Source: an uncultured Eubacteriales bacterium (GTDB taxonomy: Bacteria; Bacillota; Clostridia; Christensenellales; Borkfalkiaceae). From it: a stretch of 5,543 nt of DNA. Shown piece by piece: positions 1 through 5,543 of the stretch (positions are counted from its first letter, which is position 1; every line of letters starts with the position of its first letter). A program made the translations under genes and the position numbers. The DNA is taken from positions 1-5,543 of the forward strand of contig USOJ01000094.1 in NCBI GenBank assembly GCA_900556195.1. The letters are read 5' to 3'. The notes beneath the pieces were generated by a model, which did no database searches, was not told the origin of the DNA, and was given only the letters and a program-made list of their open reading frames with translations.

Positions 1-673
1 AAGGCAACGTTATTTCGGCAAGCGCGGAACAGCGGTAAAAAGTAAACGTTTCGAGGGTTTCGATTTTGCCGAGAATAGTTGCGCTTAAAAGCGACGTGCA
101 GCCGTTGAACGCATTGCCTAAACTCGTAACGCTTTCCGGAATAGTTACTCTTAAAAGCGACGTGCAGCCATCGAACGCTCCGCCGCCTATTTCTTCAACG
201 CCGTCCGAAATAGTAACGGTTTCGAGAGATTCGCAGTCACTGAACGCGTATTGCCCTACGCCGATAACGCTCCCGGGAATGGTTACTTCCGTAAGCGACG
301 TACAGCCGCTAAACGCCGAATCGCCTATCCGTTTAACGCTGTCGGGAATAATAACGGAAGTAAGCGACTTACACTCGCCGAACGCTCCGCTTGCGATATT
401 AAGCGCGCCTTTTCTTATTTTCGCGACCTTATTGCCGCCGTCGGAATTTTTGAACGTATAGACTGTCTTCCCCGCGTACACGATTCCGTCGGGATAATCT
501 TCAAGCCACCGAGTACCGTGAAAGGCGCGCGAGCCGATTTCGACTACGCTGTCGGGAACCACCACCGTTTTTAATTCGGTATTTGACGAAAACGCCCACA
601 TACCGATAATTTCAACGCCTTCGGGAAGATAAACGCTGTTTAATTTGCTCTGGAAGAAACAATTATTACCTAT
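1..673 (-). repeat. BspA-type (LRR_5) leucine-rich repeat array, truncated by window edge
   Basis: Repeats follow IGxxAFxxCxSLxxVxIPxSVxx. Units start at residues 725, 747, 770, 817, 840, 863, 886, 909 and 931; most are 23 residues, the 909 unit is 22. The unit starting at 770 is interrupted after AFHGT by about 40 residues (WLEDYPDGIVYAGKTVY...), an insertion type that recurs in LRR_5 proteins (family knowledge). The last unit is cut by the window edge, so the total repeat number and any C-terminal domain are unknown. LRRs of this kind form a solenoid and are often involved in binding host or bacterial surface ligands; the ligand here cannot be read from sequence. Confidence 0.9.
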
Positions 674-2845
674 CTTTTTAAGTCCTTCGGGAAAAATTAC
701 GGTTCTGATGCTCTTCACAAACGCCGGGCTCGAATCTCCGAAGTCTATTTCTCTTACGGGCTTGCCGTTATACGTCTGCCTTATAAACATAGTTTCGGGC
801 GCGCTTTCGTTGCACCCTTTAACTATATAATAAGTTCCGTCGGAGGATAATTCGTAATTCAAATCGGTATATTTCAAACCGCAAATCGTACAACCGTTGT
901 CGCCGTAAACGTGTTTTTGCGCCAACGCTCCGCAGTGCGAACACGCCCTGTCGGTATAGCACGAGCCTTCGCCGAAATCGTGTCCGTAAGCGGTAAGTGT
1001 TTCTTCTTTCGTATCGCCGCACCTTAAACAGTCGGCGTGGCGTAATCCGTCGAAGTCGCAGGTACGCTCTTCGTCGATTTCCCATTCGCCGTAGTTATGA
1101 CCGAGCATTTCGGCTACTCTGTCCTGCAATCTGCCGCAAGTAATACATTGACGTCTTTCTTTGCCGTCCTTTACGCAGGTAGGAGCAAGTCTTATACTCC
1201 ATTCGCCGTAGTCATGACCGGCGGGACCCTCGTATATGTCGTATACGTCGCCGCATTTTGCGCAGATTTTTATCCTGTGTCCACGTCTTTCGCAATCGGG
1301 GGACTCTATAACTTTCTCTTCGCCGTACTCGTGGTCGCTATACGCCAGAGCGCCACACCTCGAACATCTCGCGGGTTCGACGCAACTTCCGCCGACCATA
1401 TCGTGCCCTAATTTATCGATGGACTCTCTTTCGACGTTGCCGCACTCGGTACATACTTTTTGTCGTTCGCCGTCGTTCGTACAAGTCGGCATAGCAACGG
1501 GTTTCCACTCGCCGACGTGTTCCTTCATAGGCAGATATTGCGTATCGACGCTCTGACAAGCATAGCAGTATCTCGTTTTTACTCCTTTCGCCGCGCAGGT
1601 CGCTTCGGACTGCGTAGTCCACTCGGAATAAGAGTGCGATATTTTCATAATCGTAAGAGTGGAGGTCTGACCGCATACCGTACAGATTCTTCTTTTCTCT
1701 CCGTTTTGGGTGCAGGTAGCCGATTTTATAACGACGTATTCGCCGCTATGCTCCGCCAAAGCGAGATCTTTGGTCTCGGTCTGACCGCAAGTCGAACAAA
1801 CCCTTTCGGATTTCCCTTTCGCGGTACAAGTCGATTGTTTTGTTATCGTCCACTCGCCGCTATGCCCCGTAGCGGATATATCTTTTTCTTCGTAAGTTCC
1901 GCAAACGGAACAATTTCTCGTCGCCTTTCCCTTTTCGGTACAAGTAGGTGCTTTCGCTTCCGTCCACTCGCCGCGGTGCGGAATACGGTCGATCTCACGC
2001 GTTTCGCGCGAGCCGCACGCAAGGCATAGTCTCGATTTACTGCCCGTAGCCGAACAAGTCGCTTCGCGGTCGATCTGCCAGTTGCCGTCGAAAGTATGAT
2101 TACGCGGGAAAATCGTTCTATACTCTACCTTATTGCAGGTATTGCACCGCCTTGACTCCGTATGTTCTTCCGTGCATAACTTCGACCCCGAAGAGAACGT
2201 CCAGTCTGTAAACTCGTGCCCTTTGCCCGACCCTTCGACGTAGCCGCAGTTTTTACATTCTTTACCTCCGACGCAAGTCGCGTCTTCCAACTCGTGATGA
2301 CCTATCATGGGAACGACGTCGAATTCTATCTCGTCGCAAACGGAACAAACTCTCTGTTTTTTGCCGTCTTCGAAACAACGCGCTTTAAGAATAACCGTCC
2401 ATTCGCCGCTGTGCCCCGTAGGTTCGATATCCGTATTCTTTTCGTAACGGCAATTCAAGCAGACTTCCGTCGACACGCCCTTTTCGGTACAAGTCGCTTC
2501 TTTCGTAACCTTTGCCGCGCCGTATTTATGTTCGGCAAGATCGCCGTAAGGCTCGTTGCAACGACCGCACACCGCTTTTTCGGTACAGGTTGCCGTTCCG
2601 CCCGTATGCCCCAACGCTTCGCCGACGAAAGTCTGGCTGCCTTTCGCTCCGCACGAACACGAATAGTAGTATTCGCCCGCTTCGGTACACGTAGACGGAA
2701 CGACGGCGTATTCGACCGTTTCTTTTCGTTGATCGTACTTATGCGTATGTTTTGCCGTTTGTTTGGCGCAGGCGGCAATACTCAACGCCGAGACGACCGC
2801 AAACAGCGCGATCGTCAATATACGAACGATTGATTTTCTCTTCAT
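1..2845 (-). CDS. Surface lipoprotein with Cys/His modules and BspA-type LRRs (C-terminus beyond window)
   Basis: Open for 948 codons without a stop; the 3' end lies past the left edge. The ATG at 2845 has an AAGGAG ribosome-binding site 7 bases upstream. Residues 1-25 form a lipoprotein signal peptide (basic MKRK, hydrophobic core, lipobox SIAAC with Cys26 as the lipidated residue), so the protein should be exported and anchored on the outer face of the membrane. Residues 33-655 hold 17 Cys/His modules plus a final CxxC (C652/C655). Residues 656-710 are a linker (YELSSDGTYYIVKGC...YNGKPV) like the lead-in seen in Clostridia LRR_5 proteins. From 725 onward there are BspA-like leucine-rich repeats of 22-23 residues. 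Proteins of this layout are known from gut Clostridia, usually as hypothetical surface proteins; a binding or adhesion role is inferred, not shown. It is transcribed divergently from a two-component system that may control it. No catalytic domain is visible in the part present. Confidence 0.93.
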   Translation of the reverse strand, partial: MKRKSIVRILTIALFAVVSALSIAACAKQTAKHTHKYDQRKETVEYAVVPSTCTEAGEYYYSCSCGAKGSQTFVGEALGHTGGTATCTEKAVCGRCNEPYGDLAEHKYGAAKVTKEATCTEKGVSTEVCLNCRYEKNTDIEPTGHSGEWTVILKARCFEDGKKQRVCSVCDEIEFDVVPMIGHHELEDATCVGGKECKNCGYVEGSGKGHEFTDWTFSSGSKLCTEEHTESRRCNTCNKVEYRTIFPRNHTFDGNWQIDREATCSATGSKSRLCLACGSRETREIDRIPHRGEWTEAKAPTCTEKGKATRNCSVCGTYEEKDISATGHSGEWTITKQSTCTAKGKSERVCSTCGQTETKDLALAEHSGEYVVIKSATCTQNGEKRRICTVCGQTSTLTIMKISHSYSEWTTQSEATCAAKGVKTRYCYACQSVDTQYLPMKEHVGEWKPVAMPTCTNDGERQKVCTECGNVERESIDKLGHDMVGGSCVEPARCSRCGALAYSDHEYGEEKVIESPDCERRGHRIKICAKCGDVYDIYEGPAGHDYGEWSIRLAPTCVKDGKERRQCITCGRLQDRVAEMLGHNYGEWEIDEERTCDFDGLRHADCLRCGDTKEETLTAYGHDFGEGSCYTDRACSHCGALAQKHVYGDNGCTICGLKYTDLNYELSSDGTYYIVKGCNESAPETMFIRQTYNGKPVREIDFGDSSPAFVKSIRTVIFPEGLKKIGNNCFFQSKLNSVYLPEGVEIIGMWAFSSNTELKTVVVPDSVVEIGSRAFHGTRWLEDYPDGIVYAGKTVYTFKNSDGGNKVAKIRKGALNIASGAFGECKSLTSVIIPDSVKRIGDSAFSGCTSLTEVTIPGSVIGVGQYAFSDCESLETVTISDGVEEIGGGAFDGCTSLLRVTIPESVTSLGNAFNGCTSLLSATILGKIETLETFTFYRCSALAEITLP
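73..178 (-). repeat. Near-identical LRR-coding DNA copies, 66-bp period
   Basis: Bases 73-112 and 139-178 match at 36 of 40 positions, including a 20-base identical core (84-103 and 150-169) that encodes GCTSLL on the minus strand. The offset of 66 bases equals the 22-residue LRR unit. Neighbouring LRR units are less alike at DNA level, which suggests a recent duplication or gene conversion between these two units. Confidence 0.75.
881..2749 (-). repeat. Tandem Cys/His module array in the lipoprotein (residues 33-655)
   Basis: Two module classes alternate. Long modules (about 38 residues) have C-x9-C-x2-C-x12-H spacing, with a typical start H-x-G-E-W and an [A/P]TCT..G..R.C..CG core. First Cys positions are 119, 157, 224, 264, 302, 340, 378, 417, 455, 518, 557 and 596; a degenerate first copy at Cys53 has CxC instead of CxxC. 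Short modules have C-x5-C-x2-C followed by His after 6-9 residues, with first Cys at 87, 191, 488 and 629. A lone CxxC at 652-655 closes the array. Three Cys and one His per module fit a CCCH structural metal site, but this is inference: the modules are outside the cell, and disulfides or free thiols are alternatives. At DNA level the copies are well diverged, so the array is old and held by protein-level selection. Confidence 0.88.
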
Positions 2846-2852
2846 AAACTCG

Positions 2853-2858
2853 CTCCTT
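2853..2858 (-). promoter_or_regulatory. Ribosome-binding site of the lipoprotein gene
   Basis: AAGGAG on the minus strand, 7 bases before the ATG at 2845. This strong Shine-Dalgarno fixes the start and gives a complete lipoprotein signal peptide directly after it. Confidence 0.88.
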
Positions 2859-2883
2859 TTTCAATTATAATAACGCAACGTAT

Positions 2884-2889
2884 ATTATA
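2884..2889 (-). promoter_or_regulatory. Possible -10 box for the lipoprotein gene
   Basis: A perfect TATAAT on the minus strand, giving a predicted transcript start near 2877 and a leader of about 30 bases that includes the ribosome-binding site. No good -35 hexamer lies 16-18 bases upstream, so the promoter may need an activator, for which the neighbouring response regulator is a candidate (inference). A second TATAAT at 2864-2869 is less likely because its start point would fall on the ribosome-binding site. Confidence 0.4.
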
Positions 2890-2930
2890 CGCTTTCAACC
2901 GCCAACGAAGCGTGAATATTCGGGGTTTTT

Positions 2931-2959
2931 ACAAAAAATAATTACAACTATTTTTTTGT
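2931..2959. promoter_or_regulatory. A/T-rich inverted repeat in the divergent intergenic region
   Basis: Left arm ACAAAAAATA (2931-2940) and right arm TATTTTTTTGT (2949-2959) are complementary apart from one extra T, around an 8-base centre. It lies just upstream of the kinase -35 box and could be an operator; its right arm could also serve as an UP element for that promoter. An 8-base palindrome GAATATTC sits at 2914-2921. Long A and T runs pair easily by chance, so the call is tentative. Confidence 0.3.
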
Positions 2960-2967
2960 GATTTTTA

Positions 2968-2996
2968 TTGCAAAAAGCACCGATTTGAGATATAAT
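2968..2996 (+). promoter_or_regulatory. Predicted promoter of the kinase-regulator operon
   Basis: TTGCAA (2968-2973), a 17-base spacer, and a perfect TATAAT (2991-2996). The predicted transcript start is at 3003-3004, which coincides with the kinase ATG, so the mRNA would have almost no leader. T-rich DNA directly upstream (2949-2966) may act as an UP element. Confidence 0.65.
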
Positions 2997-3003
2997 TTAA
3001 GTT

Positions 3004-4893
3004 ATGGTGAAAAACAAAGGAAAAATCGATTTTATAATAGCAATCGCGGTTACGGCGTTTATTCTGATAAGCGTGGTTTCGACCGCTCTCGGACTTACGC
3101 TCTCGAACAAAACGCAGAACTCGAAACTCGGCTTGCCCGATATAAAAAATCGCGTTCTCGATTTTACGGGAGTGGATAACGACGACAAATATCTCAAACA
3201 TCACATGTTCGGCCCGTACGAGTTTTTCTATAACGAATGGATAGTAACCGACGGATTCAGGGGCGAACCCGACGCGATAGTCAACGTTCCGCACCGCTAT
3301 ACCGAAACTACGCTCGACGGCAAAAGACTTACGAACAAAGGCTACGCTTCTTACCGCGTTTACGTCAAAGGGCTGAAAGTAGGCACGCCCGTGTACTTTA
3401 TGAACAACAACTTCGTCGGCGGAATACGCGGGTACATAAACGGCGAACTCGTGTTCTCTTACGGAAGTATGGTAAAATCGGGCGAAAACGTATCTAACGG
3501 CGAAGCGGAAATAACGACGACGTATACGGTAAAAGACGAAAACCCGCTCGAAGTCGTATTCGAAGTTTCGTCTTGTCGCCAAGGCGGTCTGACCTCGCCG
3601 CCGAGACTGGTGATTTCGACGACGAAACTCGCGCCCGTCGCGCCCTATTATACGAACAACGTCGCGTTTATAGTTTTAGGTCTGGTCGGAGCGTTATTCT
3701 TATTTTCGTTTATAATTAACTTCGGCTTGCCGTCTAACAAGCGCGATTATTCTTTCGCGTTCGTAATGGCTTCAACTCTCGTTTTAACGATATTTTCTAT
3801 CGGCGTATATTGGCGACTGCTCGCGTTTATGCGGCTTAACACGTACAATTGCATAGGCGAAGTAAACTTTTTCGGCAATCTCGCGTTTTGCTGGGCTTTG
3901 TTTTATCACTACCGGAAAAACGAACTCATTCCGAAAAATAAAATTTACCCGATAGCCCTTGCCGCAGCAAGCGTTATCGCTACGGCGTTATTCTTTACTC
4001 TGGTAGGGCGAGCCGCGCGGGTTTCGGCGTATATCGTAACCACGCTTATTATAGCGGCGTTCGGATTCCCCACCGCGCTTAAAGTAAGGCAAAACCCCAA
4101 ACGCAACGTAGTTTATCTGTTGCTTATACTATCGATGACGACCTTTACGACCTGCACGGCTTTCGACTTGTGCGATATTACGATTTCGGGGTTGGAACGA
4201 AGTATTTCTTACGTTTTATTGCCCGTTATCTTCTGCGTAATCGTCCTATACCGCGGCATTACCACGGACAACTCCGAAAGAGCGTTAAAGGCGTTGAAAC
4301 TCGAAAAAGAACGCGACGAGATAAAGGCTTACGCCTTGAAATCGCAGATAAAGCCGCATTTTATATTCAATTGTTTATCGAGCGTTCAGGCGGCTTACGA
4401 CAAGGACAAATCGCTCGGCGACAAGACTCTCGCGACGTTCGCGAGACACCTGCGCGCAAACGTTGATTCGTCGGAAATCGAAATAGTTCCGTTTTCGAAA
4501 GAACTCGACAACGTACTCAACTATTGCGAACTTGAAAATATGCGCAGAGATAAACCCGTTACGGTTTTTCTCGACTGTTTAGACGAAGAATTCAACCTGC
4601 CCGTTTTAAGTCTGCAACCTTTCGTTGAAAATTGTTTCAAGTATTCGGGAGTAGAAGAGAACGAAGACGGTTACGTAGAAATAATCACCTACGAAGACGA
4701 AGATTTTTACTACGTCGAGATCAACGACAACGGCAGGGGGTTCGACCCGAAAGCCGTAAAACAGACTTCGGTAGGACTTAAAAACGCAAGCGAAAGGCTG
4801 AAACTTCTTTCGAGCGCTACGGTAACCGTAACGAGCAAACCGAACGAAGGCACGCAAGTAAAAATAAAATTCCCCAAGGAGCAAAACCGATGA
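3004..4893 (+). CDS. Sensor histidine kinase, 7TM (DISM-like) with LytS/YehU-type kinase core
   Basis: 629 residues, complete. It should sense an extracellular or membrane signal, autophosphorylate on His and pass phosphate to the regulator encoded next. Residues 10-32 are a membrane anchor. Residues about 60-205 are an extracytoplasmic, beta-rich region with features of jelly-roll DISM sensors (YASYRVYVKGL, GYINGELVFSYG). Seven hydrophobic helices follow at about 219-240, 248-270, 284-302, 313-335, 341-358, 368-386 and 401-417. A charged helix (424-446) leads into the His_kinase-family box SQIKPHFIFN with His452 as likely phosphoacceptor. The ATPase domain shows N box VEN (541-543), DNGRGFD (575-581), VGLKNASERL (590-599) and GTQVKIKFP (616-624). 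All key residues appear present, so it is probably active. TAA at 2998-3000, two codons upstream in frame, fixes ATG 3004 as the earliest start; there is no Shine-Dalgarno. The signal is unknown; DISM folds often bind carbohydrate, which is only a hint. Confidence 0.93.
   Translation: MVKNKGKIDFIIAIAVTAFILISVVSTALGLTLSNKTQNSKLGLPDIKNRVLDFTGVDNDDKYLKHHMFGPYEFFYNEWIVTDGFRGEPDAIVNVPHRYTETTLDGKRLTNKGYASYRVYVKGLKVGTPVYFMNNNFVGGIRGYINGELVFSYGSMVKSGENVSNGEAEITTTYTVKDENPLEVVFEVSSCRQGGLTSPPRLVISTTKLAPVAPYYTNNVAFIVLGLVGALFLFSFIINFGLPSNKRDYSFAFVMASTLVLTIFSIGVYWRLLAFMRLNTYNCIGEVNFFGNLAFCWALFYHYRKNELIPKNKIYPIALAAASVIATALFFTLVGRAARVSAYIVTTLIIAAFGFPTALKVRQNPKRNVVYLLLILSMTTFTTCTAFDLCDITISGLERSISYVLLPVIFCVIVLYRGITTDNSERALKALKLEKERDEIKAYALKSQIKPHFIFNCLSSVQAAYDKDKSLGDKTLATFARHLRANVDSSEIEIVPFSKELDNVLNYCELENMRRDKPVTVFLDCLDEEFNLPVLSLQPFVENCFKYSGVEENEDGYVEIITYEDEDFYYVEINDNGRGFDPKAVKQTSVGLKNASERLKLLSSATVTVTSKPNEGTQVKIKFPKEQNR
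4876..4881 (+). promoter_or_regulatory. Ribosome-binding site of the response regulator, inside the kinase gene
   Basis: AAGGAG, 8 bases before ATG 4890, within the last codons of the kinase. With the ATGA stop/start overlap it indicates one operon and likely translational coupling. Confidence 0.88.
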
Positions 4894-5543
4894 ACGTAAT
4901 AGTTATAGACGGCGAAGCCGATTCGTTGCTTACGTTTGCTTCGCACGCGATAGACGAAGTGAACGTATCTTTGAAATTATTCAGAAAAAACGTAAACGAC
5001 GCGTTAAATTACGCAAAAACGAACGACTGCAAAGCCGTATTTTTAGATATAGTGATGCCGACGGTGAACGGCGTGGATCTTGCGGAACGATTTATAGAGA
5101 TATGCCCCGACATAAAAATCGTATTTATAACGGGTTACGCACAGGATATAGAGAGCATAAAGACGAGAATAGGCAAAAACTTTTACGGATTTTGTTACAA
5201 ACCCTACGATTCGGCTACGATAAAGGCAATACTTACGAGTCTCGTGAACGAGGGTAAAAACGTAAAATTCAAAGCGTTATCGCATTTCGATTGTTTTATC
5301 GGCAACAGCGCGGTGGACTTTCCGAGGGCGAAAAGCAAAGAACTTCTCGCGCTTTTAGTAGACAGGCGCGGAGCGATAATTTCGATGGAAGAAGCCGTTT
5401 CGTATCTATGGAAAGACAAGCCCGCGGATCTTGCGAAAAAACTTTACCGCGACGCGGTTTGTCGGTTAAGGCTCGTGCTTAAAAATTTAGGCGCGGAAAA
5501 AATACTCGACGTAAAGCGGGCGAGAATTTCGCTCGTAACCGAA
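4890..5543 (+). CDS. Response regulator, receiver plus SARP/SAPR-type winged helix (C-terminus beyond window)
   Basis: 218 codons are visible, open to the right edge. Residues 1-118 form a receiver: MNVIVIDGEA at the start, phosphoacceptor Asp53 in FLDIVMPTVNG, conserved Thr81 (FITGYA) and Lys104-Pro105. Residues about 128-218 resemble the winged-helix DNA-binding domain of SARP-like regulators (F...G..V.F.RAKSKELLALLVDRRG, then a Trp-containing LWKDKP helix and a recognition-helix-like DAVCRLRLVLKNLG). It should bind DNA when phosphorylated by the kinase, whose stop codon it overlaps (ATGA). Oddity: position 8, where receivers normally carry the Mg-coordinating Asp, is Gly. Proteins of this sort either end soon after the winged helix or continue into a BTAD domain (COG3947-like); the missing end would decide. 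A LytTR output domain, the common partner of this kinase class, is not present. Targets are unknown; the divergent lipoprotein gene and its own operon are the obvious candidates. Confidence 0.86.
   Translation, partial: MNVIVIDGEADSLLTFASHAIDEVNVSLKLFRKNVNDALNYAKTNDCKAVFLDIVMPTVNGVDLAERFIEICPDIKIVFITGYAQDIESIKTRIGKNFYGFCYKPYDSATIKAILTSLVNEGKNVKFKALSHFDCFIGNSAVDFPRAKSKELLALLVDRRGAIISMEEAVSYLWKDKPADLAKKLYRDAVCRLRLVLKNLGAEKILDVKRARISLVTE

Noticed and set aside
1460..2029. Plus-strand open frame of 189 codons, and similar ones at 66-461, 251-574, 1097-1411 and 2216-2833
   Set aside because: They are antisense to the continuous 948-codon lipoprotein frame, have no ribosome-binding site, and their translations lack domain features. 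They arise because the repeat-rich sense frame has few codons that give antisense stops.
881..2689. Regular short motifs (such as TTCGGTACAAGT) suggesting a CRISPR-like or DNA-level repeat array
   Set aside because: The copies are diverged, spaced by the 38-residue protein module, and in frame throughout; they encode the TCTEKG motif of the Cys modules.
881..2689. CxxC pairs read as cytoplasmic zinc ribbons or a DNA-binding protein
   Set aside because: The frame begins with a clear lipoprotein signal peptide and ends in surface-type LRRs, so the modules are extracytoplasmic.
2926..2959. Rho-independent terminator in the intergenic region
   Set aside because: The inverted repeat has A/T-only stem runs with no GC-rich stem, and it sits between two divergent starts where no transcript needs to end.
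2965..3582. Minus-strand open frame of 205 codons opposite the kinase N-terminus
   Set aside because: It lies antisense to a well-supported kinase and covers its promoter, and its protein is Phe/Arg/Val/Tyr-rich as expected of an antisense shadow.
4627..4650. Kinase N box reads VENCFKYSG rather than the common VENAxKHG, suggesting an inactive ATPase
   Set aside because: The essential Asn543 is kept, the G1 and G2 boxes are intact, and this His position varies in the family, so loss of activity is not supported.

Overview
The window looks like chromosomal DNA from an anaerobic, low-to-moderate-GC Bacillota, most likely an uncultured gut-type member of the Clostridia. This is inferred from three things: a lipoprotein signal followed by long Cys/His-module and BspA-type LRR arrays, a 7TM/LytS-type sensor kinase next to a SARP-like response regulator, and strong AAGGAG ribosome-binding sites. 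Codon use is CpG-rich (TCG, ACG, GCG and ATA are frequent) and is the same in all three genes, so nothing in the composition suggests a recently acquired segment. No species can be named.

Layout: (1) 1-2845, minus strand, is one uninterrupted 948-codon reading frame that runs off the left edge. It encodes a surface lipoprotein: signal peptide with lipobox, then 17 regularly spaced Cys/His modules, then a BspA-like leucine-rich repeat array whose end is missing. (2) 2846-3003 is a 158-bp divergent intergenic region holding promoters and regulatory signals for both directions. (3) 3004-4893, plus strand, is a 629-residue membrane histidine kinase with an extracytoplasmic beta-rich sensor region, seven membrane helices, a LytS/YehU-type phosphoacceptor domain and an ATPase domain. 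(4) 4890-5543, plus strand, overlaps the kinase stop by four bases and encodes its response regulator (receiver plus winged-helix DNA-binding domain of SARP/SAPR type), cut by the right edge.

Working model (inference): the kinase and regulator form a two-component system. The divergent surface lipoprotein is a natural candidate target because it shares the control region. The most notable points are the strict two-class Cys/His module geometry in an exported protein, a kinase promoter whose -10 box sits so close to the ATG that the transcript is predicted to be nearly leaderless, and a receiver domain in which the usual Mg-binding aspartate is replaced by glycine. No RNA gene, CRISPR array, insertion sequence or phage gene is visible.
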